DNA of 5,928 bases from JAYPEY01 sp964519245 (GTDB taxonomy: Bacteria; Verrucomicrobiota; Verrucomicrobiia; Limisphaerales; JAYPEY01). Every line of letters starts with the position of its first letter. Position 1 is the first letter of the stretch. The notes under the pieces were generated by a model that made no database searches, was not told the origin of the DNA, and worked only from the letters and a program-made list of their open reading frames with translations. Below are positions 1 to 5,928 of this stretch, piece after piece. The stretch spans positions 1-5,928 of the forward strand of contig CAZFLK010000269.1 of NCBI GenBank assembly GCA_964519245.1, read 5' to 3'. A program made the translations under genes and the position numbers.

Positions 1-2
1 TG

Positions 3-617
3 GCTCAGTTCAACAAGACCCTCGGCAAGTTCGAGCTCGTCGACCTGCCACCCGCGCCGCGCGGTGTGCCGCAGATCGAGGTCACGTTCGACATCGACGC
101 CAACGGCATCCTCAACGTGAGCGCCAAGGACCTCGGCACCAACAAGGAACAGAAGATCACCATCACCGCCAGCAGCGGCCTTTCGCAGGAGGAGATCGAG
201 AAGATGAAGGACGACGCCGAGGCGCACGCGGACGAGGACGCAAAGCGCAAGGAGGAAGTCGAAACCCGCAACGAATGCGACACGGCCGTCTATCGTTCCG
301 AGAAACTCATCAAGGACAACGAGGACAAACTCCCCGAAGCCGAGAAGGAAAAGATGCAGGCCGCCATCGACGAGGCCAAGAAGACCCTCGAGGGCGACGA
401 CACCGCCGCCATGAAGGCCGCGACCGAGAAGCTCATGGAGGTCGGCCAGGCCATCGCCACCCACATCTATCAACAGGGCGGCGGCGACCAGCAGGCCCCC
501 GGAGCCGAAGACGCCCAACAGACCGCCGGCGGCGCGACCGAGTCGGACAACGACAGGAAGGACGACGACAAAGGCCCCATCATCGACGCCGAGGTCGTCG
601 ACGAGAAAAAAGACTGA
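3..617 (+). CDS. dnaK: Chaperone protein DnaK (Hsp70), C-terminal part; 5' end outside window
   Basis: This is the last 204 codons of the ATP-dependent cytosolic chaperone Hsp70, read in a frame that is already open at the left edge and ends at TGA 615-617. The first ~60 residues are the end of the substrate-binding beta-sandwich, with the very conserved stretches PAPRG, PQIEVTFDIDANGIL and NVSAKD. Residues ~61-156 form the helical lid (SSGLSQEEIEKM onwards; charged helices with TRNECD and DNEDKLPE). The tail from ~157 is a disordered Gln/Gly/Ala/Asp-rich linker ending in an acidic IIDAEVVDEKKD segment, which corresponds to the acidic C-terminal tail of bacterial DnaK. The nucleotide-binding domain lies upstream of the window. 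The lid Cys in NECD is not typical of E. coli DnaK. The gene is followed 115 bp later by groES on the same strand, so the two folding machines are neighbours and could share transcription. Identity is very secure. Confidence 0.97.
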   Translation, partial: AQFNKTLGKFELVDLPPAPRGVPQIEVTFDIDANGILNVSAKDLGTNKEQKITITASSGLSQEEIEKMKDDAEAHADEDAKRKEEVETRNECDTAVYRSEKLIKDNEDKLPEAEKEKMQAAIDEAKKTLEGDDTAAMKAATEKLMEVGQAIATHIYQQGGGDQQAPGAEDAQQTAGGATESDNDRKDDDKGPIIDAEVVDEKKD

Positions 618-659
618 TCTCCCCCCAAGAGAAACCAATTTGTGCGAACGACATTTTCT

Positions 660-679
660 CCCCCGGCCCAAGTCGGGGG
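660..679 (+). promoter_or_regulatory. GC-rich hairpin in the dnaK-groES gap (attenuator, processing site or weak terminator)
   Basis: Positions 660-667 pair with 672-679 (CCCCCGGC with GTCGGGGG, one G-U pair), leaving a CCAA tetraloop, so an 8-bp very stable stem stands about 45 nt after the dnaK stop. It is followed by CAGGTCATCACAC rather than a T-run, so it does not look like a complete intrinsic terminator. It could stabilise the 3' end of dnaK mRNA after processing, partly attenuate read-through into groES, or protect the groES-groEL transcript. No CIRCE operator (TTAGCACTC-N9-GAGTGCTAA) and no clear sigma-32-type promoter is seen in 618-732. Function is inferred; only the fold potential is seen. 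Confidence 0.45.
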
Positions 680-702
680 CAGGTCATCACACAAGCAAAC
701 CG

Positions 703-715
703 AAACGAACAAACA
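703..715 (+). repeat. 13-nt A-rich leader element, copy 1 (before groES)
   Basis: AAACGAACAAACA lies 17 nt upstream of the groES start codon and is repeated exactly at 1044-1056 before groEL. It sits in an A/C-rich, probably unstructured leader without a Shine-Dalgarno sequence. It may act as a translation enhancer bound by ribosomal protein S1, but it may also simply reflect A-rich leader composition. Confidence 0.45.
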
Positions 716-732
716 CAAAGAAAAAGCAAACC

Positions 733-1026
733 ATGGCAACAAAGCTGAAACCGCTCGGTGACCGCGTCCTCGTGGAGCCGGTCGAAGAGCAAGAAGTCAA
801 GAAGGGCGGCATCATCATCCCCGATACCGCAAAAGAGAAACCCACCGAAGCCAAGGTCGTGGCCCTGGGCACCGGCCGCAAGGACGACGACGGCAAGGCT
901 GTCCCGTTCGAGGTGAAGAAGGGCGATATCGTCCTCACCTCCAAATACGGCGGCACGGACGTCAAGGTCGACGGCAAGGAATACAAGATCCTCAACTCCG
1001 ACGACATCCTCGCCATCGTTGGCTGA
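733..1026 (+). CDS. groES: Co-chaperonin GroES (Hsp10)
   Basis: The 97-aa product has the normal length of GroES, the heptameric lid that caps the GroEL cavity in the ATP-bound state. It opens with the family pattern KPLGDRVLVEP (residues 6-16). The mobile loop that docks on GroEL is at about 17-36 and holds the hydrophobic GGIIIPDTA segment (residues 25-33, with I27-I29 as the GroEL-contacting tripeptide). VVALGTGR, VKKGDIVLTSKYGG and the C-terminal DILAIVG complete the beta-barrel. ATG 733 is chosen because it gives the family's exact N-terminus (MATKLKPLGDR); the same frame is open further upstream but that would add non-family sequence. No Shine-Dalgarno sequence precedes it: the leader is almost pure A and C with few G. 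It ends at TGA, 32 bp before groEL, the usual bicistronic order. Confidence 0.97.
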   Translation: MATKLKPLGDRVLVEPVEEQEVKKGGIIIPDTAKEKPTEAKVVALGTGRKDDDGKAVPFEVKKGDIVLTSKYGGTDVKVDGKEYKILNSDDILAIVG

Positions 1027-1043
1027 TCGGAAAATTTAGCAAA

Positions 1044-1056
1044 AAACGAACAAACA
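1044..1056 (+). repeat. 13-nt A-rich leader element, copy 2 (before groEL)
   Basis: Exact copy of the 703-715 sequence, ending 2 nt before the groEL ATG, so its distance to the start codon differs from copy 1 (2 versus 17 nt). The groES-groEL gap (1027-1058) holds no Shine-Dalgarno sequence; it is AT-rich (CGGAAAATTTAGCAAAAAAC) in an otherwise GC-rich region. This contrast favours selection for an unstructured initiation region. Confidence 0.45.
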
Positions 1057-1058
1057 TC

Positions 1059-2690
<1,632 letters not shown>

Positions 2691-2718
2691 GGAAGCCCCT
2701 CTCCCAATCTGAATCACA

Positions 2719-2748
2719 GCGGGGCCGGATTTTCCGGCCCCGCTTTTT
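2719..2748 (+). terminator. Intrinsic terminator after groEL
   Basis: Positions 2719-2729 pair perfectly with 2733-2743 (GCGGGGCCGGA with TCCGGCCCCGC), an 11-bp stem with a TTT loop, followed directly by TTTTT at 2744-2748 (then CTT). It starts 29 nt after the groEL stop. This is a textbook Rho-independent terminator, separating the chaperone transcript from the downstream genes. Confidence 0.93.
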
Positions 2749-2841
2749 CTTGCAACGCCGTCCCCGCGCGTCCGACCGCCAGCTTCCTCCCGCCAAGCTG
2801 CGTTGTTGCTTTCGCAGGCCGCGTTTGCCAGCCTCGACCGC

Positions 2842-3744
2842 GTGAGATTGTGTCGATTCGAACGCGGCGGCCGCATTGAGGGCGGATTCTATCATGACGA
2901 CCGGATTGTCCCTTTCCCCGAGCGGGACGACGCCTCCGCCGGCAACCTCGATCTGATTTCCCATCTTCCGGGCGGCGACCGGTTCGAAGAGACGAAGGCG
3001 TGGTTTGCCGACGACGCCTTGTCGGCGATTTCCGTTTCCGAGGCGAGACTGCTGGTTCCCAATCCGCGACCCAGCAAGCTGCTGCTCTTGGCGGGCAACT
3101 ACGCGAAGCATATCGAGGAGTGCGGCGGGGCCGCGGTCGAGCGGGCGGAGACTTTTCCCTATGTTTTCATGAAGCCGCCGAGCACAACGCTCAACCACCC
3201 GGGCGCGCCGGTGATCATTCCCAAAGCCTCGCCGGATCGGATCGATTGGGAACTGGAGCTGGGCGTGGTGATCGGCAAGGGCGGAAAACATATCGCCGAA
3301 GCGGACGCCTTGGATCACGTGGCCGGCTACACCATCTTCAATGACATCTCCGATCGCGGCTTCCGCCCCAACCCGGGGCGGAAGGAGCGATCGCGCGACC
3401 CGCACTTCGACTGGCTGCACGGCAAATGGCACGACCATTCCTGCCCCTGCGGCCCCTGCATCGTGTCGTCGCACACCGTAACGAATCCACAAGAACTGGC
3501 CATGCAACTGCGCGTGAACGGCGAGTTGAAGCAGGACGCCAGCACGGCACAGCAGATCTTCCCGGTCGCCGCGGTCATCGAGTTCATCTCGCAAATCATG
3601 ACCCTCGAGCCGGGCGACATGATCTCTACGGGCACGGCCGCCGGCGTCGGCAACGCATCCAAGACCTGGCTGAAGCCCGGCGACCGCATCGAGGCCGCCA
3701 TCGAATCCATCGGAACCCTCGTGTCGCCGGTCGAGTCGGAATGA
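2842..3744 (+). CDS. Fumarylacetoacetate hydrolase (FAH) family protein
   Basis: The 300-aa product belongs to the FAH/FAHD superfamily, cytosolic Mg2+- or Mn2+-dependent enzymes that hydrolyse, hydrate or decarboxylate 2-oxo acids such as fumarylpyruvate, 2-oxopent-4-enoate or oxaloacetate. Visible from a GTG start: an N-terminal MRLCRFERGG strand region; GNYAKHIEE (85-93), whose H90 and E93 match the His-Glu lid dyad of FAHD1; the metal ligands E137 and E139 in DWELELG and D168 in NDISDR; then GKWHDHSCPCGPC (194-206), LRVNGELKQ and MTLEPGDMISTGTAAGVG, the family signature near the C-terminus. GTG 2842 is preferred because homologues begin right there (xRLxRF); the frame also has TTG codons at 2803 and 2806, but they would add 12-13 atypical residues. 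No Shine-Dalgarno sequence is seen for either. No promoter is recognised in 2749-2841. The broken sulfatase starts 22 bp downstream. Substrate cannot be assigned from sequence. Confidence 0.9.
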   Translation: MRLCRFERGGRIEGGFYHDDRIVPFPERDDASAGNLDLISHLPGGDRFEETKAWFADDALSAISVSEARLLVPNPRPSKLLLLAGNYAKHIEECGGAAVERAETFPYVFMKPPSTTLNHPGAPVIIPKASPDRIDWELELGVVIGKGGKHIAEADALDHVAGYTIFNDISDRGFRPNPGRKERSRDPHFDWLHGKWHDHSCPCGPCIVSSHTVTNPQELAMQLRVNGELKQDASTAQQIFPVAAVIEFISQIMTLEPGDMISTGTAAGVGNASKTWLKPGDRIEAAIESIGTLVSPVESE

Positions 3745-3766
3745 CCATCCAGTTGTCTACCCAACC

Positions 3767-5272
3767 ATGCACAGAACCATTCTTACTGCCAGGGCGCGCC
3801 CCGTTGGCGGCGTCTTTACACTGCTCTCCGCGACCATCTTGGCTGCGGTCTTCACCATTCACGCCGCCCGGCCGAATATCGTCCTCATACTCGCCGACGA
3901 CATGGGCTACGGCGATGTGCAGGCCTGGAACCCGAAGTCGACGATTCCGACGCCGCACCTTAACCGCCTGGCTCGCGAGGGAATGCGTTTCACGGACGCG
4001 CACTCTCCCTCGGCGGTCTGCACCCCCACCCGTTATGGCGTGGTGACGGGACGCTATTGCTGACGGTCGCGCCTCAAGCGCGGCGTGTTGAACGGCTAAG
4101 GCGAACACCTGATCGATCCCCGGCGCGAAACGCTCGCCCGCTTTCTGAGCCGCCACGGCTATCACAGCGCCGTGATCGGCAAGTGGCGCCTCGGCATGGA
4201 CTTCGCAAGGCAAGGCTCCGCCAAGAACAGTTTCGATTTCACCAAGCCCATCGCCAACGGCGCCAACGATCTGGGCTTTGACTATTCCTACGTCATCCCC
4301 GCTTCGCTGGACTTCCCGCCCTATTTTTACATCCGCAACCAACGCGCTGTCATGCTGCCGACCAAGAAGCAGGCAAAGCAGGGATTCCCAGCCTACCTGC
4401 GAGAAGGGGAAATCGCGCCCAACTTCATCATGGAGGAGGCGCTCGACCATCTCACGGAGCAGGCCGTCGGCTACCTGCGGCAACGTTCCCAAAGCAGGCA
4501 ACCTTTCTTCCTTTACTTCCCTCTCACCGCGCCGTACGAGCCCGTCCTGCCCCACAAACGCTTCCGCGGGAAAACAAAGCTGGGCCCCTATGGCGATTTC
4601 GTCGCGCAGGTCGACGACACCGTCGGCCGCGTGCTGAACGCGCTGGATGAGTTCCAACTTACGGACAACACCGTCGTCTTTTACACGAGCGACAACGGAT
4701 CCTTCATGCATCGCTACGAGGACGCTCGCCCCGATCATCGCCCCGATCATCGCGACGACGAGAGCGTGCAGGGCTTCAAGCCGGAGAACCACACGGCCAA
4801 TGGTCCCCTGAGGGGGACGAAGGCGGACGTATGGGAGGCCGGACACCGTGTGCCCTTCGTCGTGCGATGGCCGGGCAAGGTCCGCGCAACGATCACTCAC
4901 ACGGATTTCTACGCGACCTGCGCCGAGATCATCGGGAAGCCATTGCCCGCAGACGCCGCCGAAGACAGCTTCAGCATTCTTCCCCCGATGTTGGGGAAGC
5001 CGCGGCCGGAACCCCGGGCCCCGGTGATCAATCACTCCGCCGCCGGCATGTTCGCCATCCGCAGCGGAAAGTGGAAGCTGGTCCTGGGCAACGGCTCAGG
5101 AGGGCGACAACAACCCAAGGGAAAACCATTTCAGAAGCCTTACCAACTGTTCGATCTGGACGCGGACACCTCCGAGCGGAACAACGTTGCCGACGAACAC
5201 CCGGGATTGGTGAAACGGTTGATTGAACAGTTCGAACGGATTCACCAGGGATCGGGAAGCCGGAAGCTCTGA
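3767..5272 (+). pseudogene. Secreted arylsulfatase-type sulfatase, broken by two in-frame stop codons
   Basis: One continuous 502-codon frame encodes a type I (formylglycine) sulfatase, an enzyme that removes sulfate esters from glycans or small molecules outside the cytoplasm. Residues 1-33 look like a Sec signal peptide (RARPVGG, then a hydrophobic stretch ending TIHAA). RPNIVLILADDMGYGD holds metal ligands D44 and D45. CTPTR (85-89) is the sulfatase signature, with C85 as the formylglycine precursor. SDNG (D309, N310) and LRGTK (K352) are the remaining active-site segments, followed by a normal C-terminal domain (AIRSGKWKLV, YQLFDLDAD). Codon 99 is TGA (4061-4063) and codon 111 is TAA (4097-4099), where relatives have Trp in RYCWRSRLK and Tyr in GVLNGYGEHL. 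The reading frame is unchanged on both sides. The motif GKWHLG reads GKWRLG (R141) and the family's APHxP reads APYEP (Y257), so two active-site His residues are also missing. Length is normal for the family. Recent decay is the simplest reading; sequencing errors could explain the stops less easily than the whole pattern. Confidence 0.87.
4727..4750 (+). repeat. 12-bp in-frame tandem duplication inside the sulfatase pseudogene
   Basis: CGCCCCGATCAT occurs twice back to back (4727-4738 and 4739-4750), giving the peptide RPDHRPDH at codons 321-328, in the variable loop between the SDNG and LRGTK active-site segments. The two copies are identical, which suggests a recent slippage event. Confidence 0.8.
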
Positions 5273-5318
5273 GGAACATCCGCACGGAGAACGATCAGGC
5301 TCGACGCCCCTCCGGCCA

Positions 5319-5340
5319 TCACCGCCGTTTGCGGCCGTGA
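5319..5340. other. Imperfect hairpin in the convergent gap between sulfatase and PQQ-like gene
   Basis: TCAC-C-GCCG (5319-5327) can pair with CGGC-C-GTGA (5332-5340) around a TTTG loop, with one C-C mismatch. It lies between two convergent genes, where a shared terminator is expected, but no T-run follows on either strand, so a terminator role is only possible. Confidence 0.3.
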
Positions 5341-5378
5341 CGCGTCTTCCAAGAATGCCTGCTGGCGAAGGCCTGGTC

Positions 5379-5928
5379 CTACTCCTTCCCGATCACATAC
5401 AGATGCGACTGGGTTGCGACGTAGAGTCTGCCATTGGCGTAGACCGGGGTTGAGTAAATCGGCCCCTGCAGATTGACCTCAAGCAGCGGATCACTCTCCG
5501 GATCCCAATCCGCCTTCGCCGGCAGGATGACGACATCACCATCCTCGTCACCCACGTAAACCTTGCCGTCGCCCACCAGAGTGGAGCCCCAGAGATGCGC
5601 CAGCGAATCGTAGGCCCAATGCTTCTTACCCGTCTTGCCATCGAGACAGTAGACGTAGCCGGTATGGTCGCAAACGAAGATCAGGCCGGTCGTCGGATCG
5701 ACGGAAGCGCTGGAGAGCGACCGGTTGATTTCATCAAAGTTCCAAACCTGCTTCCCGGTCTTGGCGTCGATGCAAACAAAGTTGCCAACGCCTTCGCCAT
5801 GCTCCGGGTCCTGGCCGATGGCAACATAGATCCGGCCGTCGTGATAGACCGGCGTAGCGATGATCTCACTCGGGCCGTCGGCGGCCGGATACTTGATCGC
5901 GTTGCCCTTGTCGTCCTTCTTGTACTTG
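5379..5928 (-). CDS. PQQ-like beta-propeller repeat protein, C-terminal part; 5' end outside window
   Basis: On the minus strand the frame is open from the right window edge to TAG (5379-5381), giving the last 182 residues of a larger protein. It carries two clear PQQ-like blade motifs of the AxDxxTGxxxW type: CIDAKTGKQVW (5742-5774) and CLDGKTGKKHW (5616-5648), 42 residues apart, the usual blade spacing. Strands before and after them show the repeated pattern ATPVYHDGRIYVA, GSTLVGDGKVYVG and STPVYANGRLYVA, and the chain ends in HLYVIGKE. Such proteins (relatives of BamB and of the PQQ dehydrogenase propeller) are usually exported; in Verrucomicrobiota and Planctomycetota they are numerous and mostly uncharacterised. 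The signal peptide and other domains would lie beyond the window. There are no internal stops, so the gene looks intact here. It is convergent with the sulfatase, 106 bp away, and so is not in its transcription unit. No catalytic role is assignable. Confidence 0.9.
   Translation of the reverse strand, partial: KYKKDDKGNAIKYPAADGPSEIIATPVYHDGRIYVAIGQDPEHGEGVGNFVCIDAKTGKQVWNFDEINRSLSSASVDPTTGLIFVCDHTGYVYCLDGKTGKKHWAYDSLAHLWGSTLVGDGKVYVGDEDGDVVILPAKADWDPESDPLLEVNLQGPIYSTPVYANGRLYVATQSHLYVIGKE

Noticed and set aside
618..732. CIRCE/HrcA operator before groES
   Set aside because: No TTAGCACTC or inverted partner is present; the only inverted repeat is the GC hairpin at 660-679.
4061..4063. TGA in the sulfatase as a selenocysteine codon
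   Set aside because: The family has Trp, not Cys, at this site; no selenocysteine insertion hairpin is evident just after it; and a TAA follows 12 codons later.
3626..5035. A 469-codon open frame on the minus strand opposite the FAH and sulfatase genes
   Set aside because: The plus strand encodes recognisable FAH and sulfatase motifs throughout. The antisense product has no family resemblance and is a GC-skew shadow.
4172..5272. The 366-codon part after the stops as an independent gene
   Set aside because: It is in the same frame and lacks the metal-binding DD and the CxPxR formylglycine motif, which lie upstream of the stops. It is the 3' part of the same broken gene.
5393..5869. Two further minus-strand open stretches (5393-5641 and 5681-5869)
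   Set aside because: They lie in a different frame from the PQQ-like protein, whose repeat motifs run through the whole region without a stop.

Overview
The window is GC-rich bacterial chromosome with dense, short-spaced genes. Two regions are visible: a conserved chaperone block (end of dnaK, then groES and groEL, 3-2690) and a metabolic or accessory block (a fumarylacetoacetate-hydrolase-family enzyme, a broken sulfatase and the end of a PQQ-like beta-propeller gene, 2842-5928). The gene content (dnaK directly followed by groES-groEL, a secreted sulfatase whose sequence style is common in the Planctomycetota-Verrucomicrobiota group, a PQQ-like beta-propeller protein, and start sites without Shine-Dalgarno sequences) suggests a member of the PVC superphylum, most likely Verrucomicrobiota. 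This is inference from gene style, not a search result.

Region 1 (1-2750): the last 204 codons of dnaK end at 617. A 115-bp gap with a strong hairpin follows, then groES (97 aa), a 32-bp gap and groEL (543 aa). An excellent intrinsic terminator (2719-2748) closes the block. DnaK/Hsp70 and GroEL/GroES are the two main ATP-driven cytosolic folding machines, so this is a heat-shock and housekeeping locus. No CIRCE operator and no recognisable sigma-32-type promoter is visible in the dnaK-groES gap. The groES and groEL leaders are A-rich, lack a Shine-Dalgarno sequence and share an identical 13-nt segment.

Region 2 (2750-5272): an FAH-family hydrolase (best start GTG 2842) is followed 22 bp later by a sulfatase on the same strand. 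The sulfatase is full length (502 codons including the final stop) in one continuous frame, but it carries two in-frame stop codons (TGA 4061-4063, TAA 4097-4099). Both sit where related proteins have Trp and Tyr. It also appears to have lost two active-site histidines. It is best read as a recently decayed pseudogene.

Region 3 (5273-5928): a 106-bp convergent gap is followed by the 3' end of a PQQ-like beta-propeller gene on the minus strand. That gene stays open to the window edge.

No mobile element, CRISPR array, tRNA or rRNA was seen. The chaperone block is ordinary. The decayed sulfatase and the leaderless-looking translation signals are the points most worth a second look; I do not see convincing evidence for a wholly new system.
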